From Alphaproteobacteria bacterium HGW-Alphaproteobacteria-18 (lineage in GTDB: Bacteria > Pseudomonadota > Alphaproteobacteria > Caulobacterales > Hyphomonadaceae), in assembly GCA_002841155.1 (NCBI GenBank), contig PHEH01000002.1, positions 1 to 64,000 of the forward strand: DNA of 64,000 nt, read 5' to 3'. Made by a program: the position numbers and the translations under genes. Positions 34,861 to 43,183 of the stretch are shown in pieces (position 1 is the stretch's first letter; the number at the start of each line of letters is the position of its first letter). Below the pieces are notes generated by a model that saw only the letters and a program-made list of their open reading frames with translations, did not search any database and was not told where the DNA came from.

Positions 34861-35187
34861 ATGTTCGTCGCAGTCTATTGGTGGCGGGTTCATCCCGGTA
34901 AGGAAGACCAGTTCCGCAAGGCATGGGTGCGCGGGACAGCGCTGATCCGCGAGCGCTATGGCAGCTATGGCTCCCGCCTGCATCAGGAGACGGACGGCCG
35001 CTTCGTCGGCTATGCCGAATGGCCCGATGAAGAAACCTGGCGCAGGGCGTATGACCAGAAGATGGTCTATGACGCGCCCGAAACCCGCGCCGCCTTCTCA
35101 GACGCTGTGTGCGAAACCCCGCCCGGCAACGACCCGGTCTTCACGATGGAGGTGACAGACGACCTCCTGGACCGCGCCGGCGACTAG
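34861..35187 (+). CDS. Antibiotic biosynthesis monooxygenase-like (dimeric alpha/beta barrel) protein
   Basis: A 108-residue protein starting MFVAVYWWRVHPGKEDQFR, typical of the ABM/stress-responsive barrel family. An AAGGAGG ribosome-binding site lies 6 bases upstream and fixes the ATG. These proteins form small ferredoxin-like dimers and range from quinol or haem mono-oxygenases to non-catalytic members. It converges on the DUF2270 gene with a 3-base gap. Confidence 0.8.
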   Translation: MFVAVYWWRVHPGKEDQFRKAWVRGTALIRERYGSYGSRLHQETDGRFVGYAEWPDEETWRRAYDQKMVYDAPETRAAFSDAVCETPPGNDPVFTMEVTDDLLDRAGD

Positions 35188-35190
35188 GCC

Positions 35191-35943
35191 TCAGCCCAGC
35201 GTCGAATCATGCGCGCTCGCCGCGCGGACATAATTCACGTCATCGCGGCTCTTGAGAAAGTCGGCCATCTTTGTCTTGTCCGTCCGCTCGTCCCACCAGG
35301 TTTTCCAGGCAAGGAAGATCCAGCCGACATGGAAGGCCCCGCCAAACGATATGGCGACCCAGCCGGGGATCGGCCCGATATGGGCCCGCCGGAAGAGCTG
35401 TTCCCAGGATGTGACATCCACCGGATGGATGGCGATCTTGGCAAAATACGCCGCGCCCAGAATGGCAAATATCCAGCCATAATTGCGTCGCAGCCTGCGG
35501 CCCACGCATCGGATCATGGAGATCCGATATTGGGGCTTTTCATAATCGTCCGACAGCGCCGTGCCCCGGTCGAGGCGAATGTTCGCCCCTTCCCCGCGCA
35601 GGATCGGCACATAGAACGCAATCTCGATCACCCGCGCCCGGAACCGCCAGACATAGAAAAACCGGTAGCGCCGCGCTTCCAGCATCAGGAACACGATGCA
35701 CAGCATCCCCACCAGCACGATCGGAAAGGGTGAGGCGCGCTCATTGGCGAAGGCGACCGACAAGCCAATGCCGGTCGAGATCACTGCCCAGTTCGTCGTC
35801 TGATCAAGCCGCTGGCGCCACACCGTCGAGCGATAGACTTCCGCGCGGTAGAGGTGCGACAGCGCCGTCACCTCCGAGGGGCCGCACAGGCCCTCGGCGG
35901 GCGGTACAACGTGGTCGGCTTCGGTTTCGTCCATGGTATCCAT
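35191..35943 (-). CDS. DUF2270 family membrane protein
   Basis: A 250-residue protein with an acidic cytoplasmic N-terminus. SEVTALSHLYRAEVYRSTVWRQRLDQTTNW leads into a pair of helices, LEARRYRFFYVWRFRARVIE follows, and two more helices lie near 165-220. This is the DUF2270 (COG5530) pattern. The function is unknown. It is the first gene in a minus-strand interruption of the moxR/VWA locus. Confidence 0.85.
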   Translation of the reverse strand: MDTMDETEADHVVPPAEGLCGPSEVTALSHLYRAEVYRSTVWRQRLDQTTNWAVISTGIGLSVAFANERASPFPIVLVGMLCIVFLMLEARRYRFFYVWRFRARVIEIAFYVPILRGEGANIRLDRGTALSDDYEKPQYRISMIRCVGRRLRRNYGWIFAILGAAYFAKIAIHPVDVTSWEQLFRRAHIGPIPGWVAISFGGAFHVGWIFLAWKTWWDERTDKTKMADFLKSRDDVNYVRAASAHDSTLG

Positions 35944-36004
35944 GCAAAGACCCTATGCCTCAGGAATGTGACTTGGAAAAGTCACGCCGCCCTGATCGCG
36001 GTAA

Positions 36005-36811
36005 TCAGCCCGGGCAATAGCCTTGCCGCAGGATCGCGCCATACCCTTCCAGCGTTTGGCGAACATGGCGCGTGTCATCGGTGCCATCCCCCCGGCGGAC
36101 CTGCCCCGCGAGCGCGCCGGCCCCGCCTTCAATACGTGCCTGCCAGAAGTCATATCGAATGGAGTCCGGCGCTGACGTCCAGACCCGGGCAAGATCGAAC
36201 CGGCTGCTCCGGCAGTCCTCCATCATCTGTTCGGCCAGGACGTGCGCAAAGGTTTCGCGCTCGAACCGGTCGGGCGCAATCCGGCCATCTGTGCCCGGCA
36301 TGGGCGCGCCGGCCAGATCGAACATCATGTTGATCAGGCGTTCGCGTTCCATCTGATTGGGCGCGAGCGGGATGGCGGCCGCCATGATTTCGGGACGTCC
36401 GAAATTGAGCGGTGGCTGGGCCAGTCGTGCCCGCTGGAAAAACCCCTCCCATCCATGCTCGGCAATCGCCGTCTCAGCCGTTTGGAGGGCAAAGTCCACG
36501 TCCGGCTCAGGCGGAACGACAACCCCTCTGAGGCGCGCGTGCCACCGGGCTTTCAGGGCCGGATCAGAAACCGCCGCAATCGTCTCGGCAAAGACCGGCT
36601 TGAGGCGTTCAAACTTTTCGGGTCCGAGCCGCTGGGCCGCTTCCCAGGCAGCGTTCAATAAGCAATCAGCCTCGCCCGCTTCCGGGCAACTCTCGGCACT
36701 GCCACCCACGCCCGGCGTAAACCCAAGCGCCGGCGGCGGGCCCGATGGCGACGCGGTGGCCGCGCACGCTCCAACCGCCAGAAAACATGAGAAAAGCGCC
36801 ACCCGAACCAT
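36005..36811 (-). CDS. Putative lipoprotein of unknown function
   Basis: A 268-residue protein. Starting at ATG 36811 gives the signal MVRVALFSCFLAVGAC with the lipidated Cys at residue 16. The remainder is alpha-helical, with AWEAAQRLGPEKFERLKPVF suggesting repeat-like (TPR-type) helices. Two further Cys pairs (ESCPEAGEADC and the final GYCPG) may form disulfides. No known domain is recognised. An upstream ATG at 36844 would bury the signal peptide. Confidence 0.72.
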   Translation of the reverse strand: MVRVALFSCFLAVGACAATASPSGPPPALGFTPGVGGSAESCPEAGEADCLLNAAWEAAQRLGPEKFERLKPVFAETIAAVSDPALKARWHARLRGVVVPPEPDVDFALQTAETAIAEHGWEGFFQRARLAQPPLNFGRPEIMAAAIPLAPNQMERERLINMMFDLAGAPMPGTDGRIAPDRFERETFAHVLAEQMMEDCRSSRFDLARVWTSAPDSIRYDFWQARIEGGAGALAGQVRRGDGTDDTRHVRQTLEGYGAILRQGYCPG

Positions 36812-36929
36812 GCTTTTTCCTACCCCGAAACATATGAACCGCAAATGACTACACTTTTCCCAGCGTCAGCTTGGACAGACGCCCCCATGAGGGTTATCTT
36901 CCCCCGACAAGAACCGAAAGGTATGGGCC

Positions 36930-38111
36930 ATGTTCCTCAATTTCTTCAACGAACTGCGCGCGGCGAAAGTCCCGGTGACGCTGAAGGAATACCTGATGCT
37001 TATGGAGGCGATGGACAAGCAGGTCATCGATATGGAGGTGGAGGATTTCTACTACCTCTCTCGCGCCGCCCTGGTGAAGGACGAGCGCAATATCGACAAG
37101 TTCGACCGCGTCTTCTCCCATACCTTCAAGGGCCTCGATACGCTGGGCGACGCTGTCAACGTGCAGGACCTGCCCGAGGAGTGGCTCAAGAAAATGAGCG
37201 AGAAATTCCTCACGCCCGAAGAAATGGCCGAGATCGAAGCCATGGGCGGCTTTGAAAAGCTGATGGAGACGCTGAAAAAACGCCTCGAGGAGCAGAAAAA
37301 GCGACATGAGGGCGGCAACAAGATGATCGGCACGGGCGGCACCTCGCCCTTCGGCGCCAATGGCTACAATCCCGAAGGCGTGCGCATCGGCCAGGACAAG
37401 TCCCGCCACCGCCGCGCCGTTAAGGTCTGGGACAAGCGCGAATTCAAGAATTACGACGACAAGCTGGAGCTTGGCACGCGCAACATCAAGGTCGCCATGA
37501 AGCGCCTGCGCAAATGGGCCCGCAAGGGCGCCGCCGATGAACTCGATCTGGACGGCACGATCCGCAACACCGCGCGCAAGGGCTATCTCGACATCGAAAT
37601 GCGCCCGGAAAAGCGCAACACGATCTCCGTGTTGCTGCTGCTCGATGTCGGCGGCTCGATGGACCCGCATATCCGCGTGATGGAAGAGCTCTTCTCCGCC
37701 GCCCGGGCCGAGATCAAGAACCTCGAATATTTCTACTTCCACAACTGCCCCTATGAGGGCCTCTGGCGCGACAACCGCCGCCGCATGAACAACCGCATCC
37801 CGACCTGGGACGTGCTCAACAAATATCCGTCAGACTACAAAGTGATCGTCGTCGGCGACGCCACGATGAGCCCCTACGAGATCACCTATGCCGGCGGCTC
37901 GGTCGAGCACTGGAACGAAGAAGCCGGCGGCATCTGGCTGCAACGCTTTGTGGAGCGCTACCCTAACTTCGTCTGGCTGAACCCCACCAAGGAAGGCGCC
38001 TGGGAATATACCGGCTCGATCAAGCTCATCCGTGAGCTGATCGGCCCCGACCGCATGTTCGAGCTGACCCTCGCCGGCCTCGACGAGGCAATGAAGGAAC
38101 TCAGCCGCTAG
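36930..38111 (+). CDS. VWA domain protein (CoxE-like, COG3825)
   Basis: A 393-residue MoxR partner. It has an N-terminal helical region (FLNFFNELRAAKVPVTLKEY), a charged middle segment with EKRLEEQ-type helices, and a C-terminal von Willebrand factor A domain from about 230. The metal-site motif reads LLLDVGGSMDP, that is DxGxS in place of the usual DxSxS, with a later Thr/Asp in VVGDATMSPYEI. Partnership with MoxR is inferred from the family. Here moxR is 3.1 kb upstream on the same strand. The complex may act as a metal-inserting or remodelling chaperone. Confidence 0.9.
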   Translation: MFLNFFNELRAAKVPVTLKEYLMLMEAMDKQVIDMEVEDFYYLSRAALVKDERNIDKFDRVFSHTFKGLDTLGDAVNVQDLPEEWLKKMSEKFLTPEEMAEIEAMGGFEKLMETLKKRLEEQKKRHEGGNKMIGTGGTSPFGANGYNPEGVRIGQDKSRHRRAVKVWDKREFKNYDDKLELGTRNIKVAMKRLRKWARKGAADELDLDGTIRNTARKGYLDIEMRPEKRNTISVLLLLDVGGSMDPHIRVMEELFSAARAEIKNLEYFYFHNCPYEGLWRDNRRRMNNRIPTWDVLNKYPSDYKVIVVGDATMSPYEITYAGGSVEHWNEEAGGIWLQRFVERYPNFVWLNPTKEGAWEYTGSIKLIRELIGPDRMFELTLAGLDEAMKELSR

Positions 38112-38125
38112 TCAGGAGCGCCCTT

Positions 38126-38179
38126 CTCCTCCCCTGCGAAGCGGGGGAGGTGGCTGCGAAGCAGACGGAGGGGGAAGCC
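38126..38179. repeat. Solo copy of a dispersed GC-rich palindromic repeat (right half)
   Basis: The stretch starts with CTCCTCCCCTGCGAAGCGGG, continues with GGAGGTGG, and ends GACGGAGGGGGAAGCC. Close copies occur at 47387-47444 and, diverged, at 51123-51215. It lies between two convergent genes. The first 25 bases form a stem (CCTCCCC/GGGGGAGG) that could also serve as a terminator. It matches only the right half of the composite elements. Confidence 0.75.
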
Positions 38180-38211
38180 CCAAGCACTAGATTGCGCTGA
38201 AAAATCTGCCC

Positions 38212-38466
38212 TCAGGCCGCCGCCTTGTAAATCCGCCACAGCGCAAACACGCCGATCGCCACCCAGAGGATGTTGATCGCCACCGACGGGATCGCCCCGT
38301 GATAGCCGCTATTGAGGATAAACCCCGCCGCCCCGATCACATTGGCCCATTGATAGGCCGGGGAGTTCCCCTGCATCCGCCCGAGCGACAGGAGGATGTA
38401 AGCGCCGAGGATCAGCACTGCGCCGGACCAGCCAGCCGCTTCAATGAAAAGTTCCGTGATCGTCAT
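38212..38466 (-). CDS. CBU_0592-like small membrane protein
   Basis: An 84-residue protein with three predicted helices. It includes AAGWSGAVLILGAYILLSLG and GAAGFILNSGYHGAIPSVAINILW, a pattern seen in the CBU_0592 group of small membrane proteins. The function is unknown. The ATG at 38466 (MTITELFIE) is preferred over a longer frame because it begins just before the first helix. It follows the GNAT gene on the same strand. Confidence 0.75.
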   Translation of the reverse strand: MTITELFIEAAGWSGAVLILGAYILLSLGRMQGNSPAYQWANVIGAAGFILNSGYHGAIPSVAINILWVAIGVFALWRIYKAAA

Positions 38467-38502
38467 GGCGCGCCCGCTAGCCGGTCGCCGCAGATTTGGC
38501 AA

Positions 38503-39114
38503 TCAGACTCTGCCGTGACGGCCTGCCCATTCTTCCCGCGTCATCTCCCAGACAAGGCTCGCCCGGCGCGTCCCGTCGCTGCGCGTGCTCATCACCTCCC
38601 CCATCCGCCGGAAGCTGAGCCCATCAAGCAGGCGCTGGGTCGCCACATTGTCGAGCGCCGCCGTCTCGCAGAGAAGGTTCAGCCCCAGCGTCTCAAACAT
38701 CCAGCCAAAGCTCGCCGCCGCCCCGCGCGCCCCGCTCCCCTGCCCGTGCAGCGAGGGATGCAGTGCCCCGCCGAGTTCGCCCGCGCCATACTCCGGCCAG
38801 ACCTGCACATCCGAATAGCCGAGGATCTGTCCACCTTCGCCCTCGCGCACAAAGAGAAGACCAATGCCCACCTCGCGCTCAAGAAAATGTGTGTCGATGA
38901 AATCCTCGACGCTTCCAAGCGTCAGCGGGCGCGGCAGGGTATAGATCGGCGCATGCACGGCCGGGTCTGAGAGCAGCGCAAACAGCCCCGCCGCATCCTC
39001 CATCCGTGCCAGCCGCGAGTCGCCCATCGCCGTCGCCAGCCGCACCGCGCAGCGGATCGCCTCTGCCTTTTCGGCACCGACAGGGTTTCGCGTGATCGGA
39101 AGTTCGCCAGCCAT
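38503..39114 (-). CDS. RimJ/RimL-type GNAT acetyltransferase
   Basis: A 203-residue acetyltransferase. The pattern ELGGALHPSLHGQGSGARGA (acetyl-CoA loop) followed by LLCETAALDNVATQRLLDGLSFRRMG is typical of the RimJ/RimL branch, which modifies N-termini or small molecules. The start at 39114 (MAGELPITRNPVG) is chosen over an upstream one. The substrate is unknown. It is divergent from the MFS gene. Confidence 0.85.
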   Translation of the reverse strand: MAGELPITRNPVGAEKAEAIRCAVRLATAMGDSRLARMEDAAGLFALLSDPAVHAPIYTLPRPLTLGSVEDFIDTHFLEREVGIGLLFVREGEGGQILGYSDVQVWPEYGAGELGGALHPSLHGQGSGARGAAASFGWMFETLGLNLLCETAALDNVATQRLLDGLSFRRMGEVMSTRSDGTRRASLVWEMTREEWAGRHGRV

Positions 39115-39214
39115 CTGCCTAAAATCGCAGCTTTTCCCGGCTGTTGCCAAGCCCCCTTATCATCCGCGCATAATTTCGTTTGACGCCGCACGCGCCTTGC
39201 TGACAGTCCCGCGC

Positions 39215-40480
39215 ATGACTGACACCGCGACCGCGCGCCTCCCCGGCAAGAATGCCTTCTTCTTCGTGCTGGTAACGGTCTTCATAGACCACCTGGCCTT
39301 TGGCCTGATCATTCCGGTCCTGCCGACGCTGATCCAGGATCTCGCCCATGTCCCGGCATCGGGTGCCACGCTCTGGATCGGGGGCCTGGCGGCCACCTAT
39401 GCCGTGATGACCTTCCTCTTCGGCCCGCTGGTCGGCGCCCTGTCAGACAGGTTCGGCCGCCGCCCGGTCCTCCTCGTCTCGATGGCGATGTTGGGGCTGG
39501 ATTTCCTCATCATGGCCCTGGCGCCCAATATCTGGATCCTGTTCCTTGGCCGCGCGCTTGCCGGCATTTCGGGCGCCACATTCTCCACAGCCAACGCCTA
39601 CATCGCCGACACAACCACACCGGCTGAACGCGGCCGCGCCTTTGGCTTCATCGGCGCTTCCTTTGGCCTCGGCTTCATCTTCGGCCCGGTGATCGGCGGC
39701 CTGCTGGGCGAGCTTGGCCCCCGCATGCCTTTCTTTGCTGCCGTGGCGCTCGCCTTCATCAACTTCCTTTATGGCGTGTTTGTGCTGCCTGAATCCCTGC
39801 CAAAGGAACGCCGCCGCAAGCTCAACTTCAAGCGCGCCAATCCCCTTGGCGCGGCCCGCCACTTCTCAAAGCTGCCCAAGGTTTCCTGGTTCCTCATCGC
39901 AGGCGGCATCTATTTCCTCGCCCACACCGTCTTCCCGGCCACCTGGTCGGTGCATGGCGAGATCCGGTATGACTGGTCGCCAGCGCAGATCGGTCTCTCG
40001 CTCGGAATGGTCGGGGTCGGCGCCGCCATCGTCCAGGCCGGCCTTATGGGCCTTATCCTGAAACGCCTCGGCATGATCCGCACCGTCATGTTTGGCTACA
40101 CCGTCAACATCATCGCGATGAGCGGATTTGCCTTTGCCGGCGCGCCGCTCCTTGCCTATCTGATCATCCCCTTCGCGGCGCTCGGCGGCGTCACCATGCC
40201 CGCCAACAGCGCCCTGATGTCCAGCCTCACCCCGCCCGATGCGCAGGGAGAGCTGCAAGGGGCGGCCTCCAGCGTAAATGCCCTCGGCATGATTATCGGC
40301 CCGCTGATCATGAGCGGGGCGCTCTATGCCTTCTCCCGCGAAGGCGCGCCTATCCAGTTTGGCGGCGCCGCCTTCCTGCTGGCTGCCGCGCTCACCGCAG
40401 CCGCCTTCCTGCCATTCCTGCGCGGGGTCGCCGCCAATCGCGACGCCCTGCCGGCTACGCCTCCTGACCTGAACCCGTGA
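39215..40480 (+). CDS. MFS transporter, TetA/TCR-like
   Basis: A 421-residue 12-helix major facilitator. Its start (FFFVLVTVFIDHLAFGLIIP) and the loop motif FGPLVGALSDRFGRRPVLLV match the tetracycline-resistance (TCR/Tet) subfamily, as does PNIWILFLGRALAGISGATF. Chromosomal members often export unknown drugs or sugars, so resistance should not be assumed. The ATG at 39215 gives the standard N-terminus. It ends 12 bases before a convergent small gene. Confidence 0.9.
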   Translation: MTDTATARLPGKNAFFFVLVTVFIDHLAFGLIIPVLPTLIQDLAHVPASGATLWIGGLAATYAVMTFLFGPLVGALSDRFGRRPVLLVSMAMLGLDFLIMALAPNIWILFLGRALAGISGATFSTANAYIADTTTPAERGRAFGFIGASFGLGFIFGPVIGGLLGELGPRMPFFAAVALAFINFLYGVFVLPESLPKERRRKLNFKRANPLGAARHFSKLPKVSWFLIAGGIYFLAHTVFPATWSVHGEIRYDWSPAQIGLSLGMVGVGAAIVQAGLMGLILKRLGMIRTVMFGYTVNIIAMSGFAFAGAPLLAYLIIPFAALGGVTMPANSALMSSLTPPDAQGELQGAASSVNALGMIIGPLIMSGALYAFSREGAPIQFGGAAFLLAAALTAAAFLPFLRGVAANRDALPATPPDLNP

Positions 40481-40492
40481 TCTGAGCCCTGA

Positions 40493-40762
40493 TCAGCGCC
40501 TCTTGGAAACAGCGCCTGCCAGCAGCCCGAGGATGCCGCCGCCAATCCCGCCTTCCAGGAAATTCTGTATGTGGATCATCATCGGCGAGCTGCCGAGCAG
40601 CTGCCCGACATTCGCAGCATCGGCGCCATAATGCGCCCCGACGCCCCCCAGAATGCCGCCGAGAATGCCCATCACGCCGCTACCCCCCAGCAGTTTTGAC
40701 AGGATAGGCCCAAGGATCACGCCGCCCAGCGCGCTCACGATCAACGGAATATACGGTTCCAT
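40493..40762 (-). CDS. Small glycine-rich hypothetical membrane-active protein
   Basis: An 89-residue protein starting MEPYIPLIVSALGGVILG. It has repeated Gly-zipper segments (GVMGILGGILGGVGAHYG and GGIGGGILGLLAGAV) and a basic end (SKRR). GGAGG lies 8 bases before ATG 40762, which decides the start. Two hydrophobic Gly-rich helices suggest a small membrane protein or an oligomer-forming peptide. No family is recognised. Confidence 0.7.
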   Translation of the reverse strand: MEPYIPLIVSALGGVILGPILSKLLGGSGVMGILGGILGGVGAHYGADAANVGQLLGSSPMMIHIQNFLEGGIGGGILGLLAGAVSKRR

Positions 40763-40904
40763 ATCTAGTTCCTCCCAGTGTTGCCGCGCAGGCATTCTTT
40801 GGCCTGTCGCAGGGTCAACTCTTTCGCGGAAGTCCTTGACTGTCGATCCTTTTCGCGCCTCTGGAGAGGATTGCATCCTCCCGCGAAACTGCCACATAGA
40901 GCCC

Positions 40905-41435
40905 ATGAACAAACATCGCCCCGCCCTCTTTCTGGATAGAGACGGCGTCATCAATATCGACCGGGGCTATGTCAGCCGCATCGAGGACTTCGAATTTGTC
41001 GAAGGCGCCGCAGAGGCCATTGCCGCTTTCAACCAGCGCGGCTGGTATGTCTTCGTGGTGACAAACCAGTCCGGAATCGCCCGCAACTATTACACCGAAG
41101 ACGACATGCACGCCCTGCATGACTGGATGAAGGCCCGCCTTGCCGAAAAGGGGGCACATATCGACCAGATCTATTTCTGCCCCTTCCATGAAGAGGGCGA
41201 AAACCTCCGTTACCGGAAGGACAGTTTCGACCGCAAGCCAAAGCCCGGCATGCTGCTGCGCGCGATGGCGGACTTCCCTGTAAAGCGCGAGGCGAGCTTC
41301 CTGATTGGTGACAAGGACGCCGACATCCAAGCGGCCAGAGCCGCCGGCGTCGCCGGCTTCCTCTTCACCGGCGGCAATCTCTCAACCTTCGCCGAATGGA
41401 CGCTGGCGAGTTTTGAGGATGGCAACAGGGGTTAG
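40905..41435 (+). CDS. HAD-IIIA phosphatase, GmhB/HisB-N-like
   Basis: A 176-residue HAD phosphatase. DRDGVINIDRGYV (Asp11 and Asp13) is the catalytic motif, VVTNQSGIARNYYTEDDM follows, and SFLIGDKDADIQAARAAGV closes. This is the D-glycero-D-manno-heptose 1,7-bisphosphate 7-phosphatase pattern, acting in LPS heptose synthesis. The family zinc loop (CxH...CxC) appears degenerate: CPFHEEGENL is present, but the second Cys pair is replaced (DSFDRKPKPG). Function on heptose bisphosphate is therefore less certain. No other heptose genes are nearby. Confidence 0.8.
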   Translation: MNKHRPALFLDRDGVINIDRGYVSRIEDFEFVEGAAEAIAAFNQRGWYVFVVTNQSGIARNYYTEDDMHALHDWMKARLAEKGAHIDQIYFCPFHEEGENLRYRKDSFDRKPKPGMLLRAMADFPVKREASFLIGDKDADIQAARAAGVAGFLFTGGNLSTFAEWTLASFEDGNRG

Positions 41436-41516
41436 CCCCCGGTTCGCGCTCGCCTTGCCCGGCAATCTATGATAGCCGGTATGGATGCATAACCCGTCCG
41501 CAAACGACCTTTTCCG

Positions 41517-42257
41517 GTGAAGGGATACGGCCCCGAAACATTCGGAACGCTGAATGCGGAGGATTATGACCTCCTGCATGATCCTGGCACAACGGATGCA
41601 GCCGCTGATCTGTTGACAGGCCTTTCCCGTGGCCAGCGCACGCTCGAACTCGCCATCGGAACAGGCCGCATCGCTCTGCCCATGGCGCAGCGCGGCTGCG
41701 ATATTTCAGGCATAGAAGCCTCGCCCGAAATGGTGGCAAAGCTGCGCGAAAAGCCAGGCGGCGCGTCGATTCCGATAACCATGGGCGACATGTCTGAGGT
41801 CATGGCAGAGGGCCGCTTCGGCTTTATCTTCCTGATCTTCAACACGCTGTTCAACCTCACCAGCCAGGAAGCCCAGCTTCGCTGCTTCCGGAATGCCGCT
41901 GACATGCTGGCCCCCGGCGGCGCATTCCTCGTCGAAGCCTTTGTGCCCGACATCGCCCAGTTCCGGGATCACCGCAGCCTGAAACCCAAACATCTCGACC
42001 GGCATTCGCTGACCCTGGAAGCTGCGATCCATGATCCGGTCAAACAGCTGGTTGAATACCAGTATCTCCGTTTCACGCCGGAAGGTGTCCGTATGACACC
42101 CCTGCCCATGCGCTATGCCTGGCCCTCCGAGATCGACCTGATGGCTCGCCTTGCTGGCCTCCAGCTGGAAAGCCGCTGGGGCGCCTGGGACCGCGCAGCC
42201 TTCACCGCGAGCAGCCGCATGCACATCTCGCTCTACCGCAAGCCTGCCGGCGCCTGA
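41517..42257 (+). CDS. Class I SAM-dependent methyltransferase
   Basis: A 246-residue methyltransferase. The SAM-binding motif I is LELAIGTGRIALPMAQRG (about 44-61), with an acidic motif II (ISGIEASPEMV) and CFRNAADMLAPGGAFLVEAF further on. The likely start is GTG 41517, followed by KGYGPETFGTLNAEDYD; no better ATG exists nearby. The substrate is unknown. It ends 3 bases before the convergent EVE-domain gene. Confidence 0.85.
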   Translation: MKGYGPETFGTLNAEDYDLLHDPGTTDAAADLLTGLSRGQRTLELAIGTGRIALPMAQRGCDISGIEASPEMVAKLREKPGGASIPITMGDMSEVMAEGRFGFIFLIFNTLFNLTSQEAQLRCFRNAADMLAPGGAFLVEAFVPDIAQFRDHRSLKPKHLDRHSLTLEAAIHDPVKQLVEYQYLRFTPEGVRMTPLPMRYAWPSEIDLMARLAGLQLESRWGAWDRAAFTASSRMHISLYRKPAGA

Positions 42258-42260
42258 GCC

Positions 42261-42698
42261 CTAAACCGCCTTCAACGTCTTGGGGTCCATCCCGCCCATG
42301 CGGCAGACCTCTTTCCATTCGGTCGCCGTCACCGGCTGCACCGACAGCCGGAAGGAAGACACAAGGCTCATCTCCGCGAGCTTCAGATTTTCCTTGGCAG
42401 CCTTCAGCGTGACCGGCTTTGGCATCGGCGCCAGCGCGCGGATGGTCACGCAATCCCAGCGCGCATCATCCGTGGTCGGGTCAGGCTTTGACAGCTCACA
42501 CACCTCGCACACGCCAACAATCTCCAGCCCGATATTGGAATGGTAGAAGAACACCCGGTCGCCGAGCTTCATCTCGCGCATATGATTGCGCGCGGTGTAA
42601 TTGCGCACGCCCGACCAGACCTCACCCGCCTCGCCCTTCTTCACCTGCTGCTCCCAGCTCCAGGCATCGGGTTCAGATTTCATCAGCCAGTATTGCAT
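42261..42698 (-). CDS. EVE domain-containing protein
   Basis: A 145-residue EVE (PUA-like) protein, starting MQYWLMKSEPDAWSWEQQ and containing WSGVRNYTARNHMREMKLGD and RVFFYHSN. EVE domains bind modified bases (for example 5-methylcytosine in restriction systems). Stand-alone members of the YTH/ASCH-related fold are proposed RNA-modification readers. No restriction genes are nearby. It is the last gene of a minus-strand run from 45371 to 42261. Confidence 0.9.
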   Translation of the reverse strand: MQYWLMKSEPDAWSWEQQVKKGEAGEVWSGVRNYTARNHMREMKLGDRVFFYHSNIGLEIVGVCEVCELSKPDPTTDDARWDCVTIRALAPMPKPVTLKAAKENLKLAEMSLVSSFRLSVQPVTATEWKEVCRMGGMDPKTLKAV

Positions 42699-42707
42699 TA
42701 TGGGTCC

Positions 42708-43154
42708 TCAGTGCTTCCCGCCGGCCGGCGTCAATGTCCCTGCAAGTCCAAGCCCGTAGGCTGGCATATTGCCATAGATGTTGCGGCAGTTACCGGGATG
42801 GATCGTATAGGTCTCGTGCCAGATACCAACATCCCCGTTCTTGGCAACCCGCTGGTTGAAGGCCTTCCAGGCCGGCAGGTGGGCCCGCGTGCGGTCAGTC
42901 GCATAAGCATGCAACTGATCGTAACTGCGCCAGTACTGGACCACCATCGTGTTGCGCAGGCCAAAATGCGTGCGCGCAGAGAGCAAGCCCAGCTCGGGCT
43001 TGCCGAAAAGTTCGATCAGCATCTTCGGCATCGCCAGGAAAACGGGCAGCCAGGCCCAGACCTTCCAGAGCCGATTGATCCGCATTCCGATCAGGAACAC
43101 GACAAACTCGCCCTCCACCTCCGCGATCCAGCGGCCTTCCTTGATTTCTGCCAT
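42708..43154 (-). CDS. DUF4188 family protein
   Basis: A 148-residue protein with the DUF4188 pattern: FVVFLIGMRINRLWKVWAWL, then ELGLLSARTHFGLRNTMVVQ and YWRSYDQLHAYATDRTRAHL. The fold resembles dimeric alpha/beta barrels (fluoroacetaldoxime or haem-type enzymes). The ATG at 43154 with GGAGG upstream is chosen over 43172. It lies between the EVE gene (9-base gap) and the DUF3445 gene. Confidence 0.88.
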   Translation of the reverse strand: MAEIKEGRWIAEVEGEFVVFLIGMRINRLWKVWAWLPVFLAMPKMLIELFGKPELGLLSARTHFGLRNTMVVQYWRSYDQLHAYATDRTRAHLPAWKAFNQRVAKNGDVGIWHETYTIHPGNCRNIYGNMPAYGLGLAGTLTPAGGKH

Positions 43155-43183
43155 GTCCCGGTCTCCTCCCACAGGAAGAGAAA

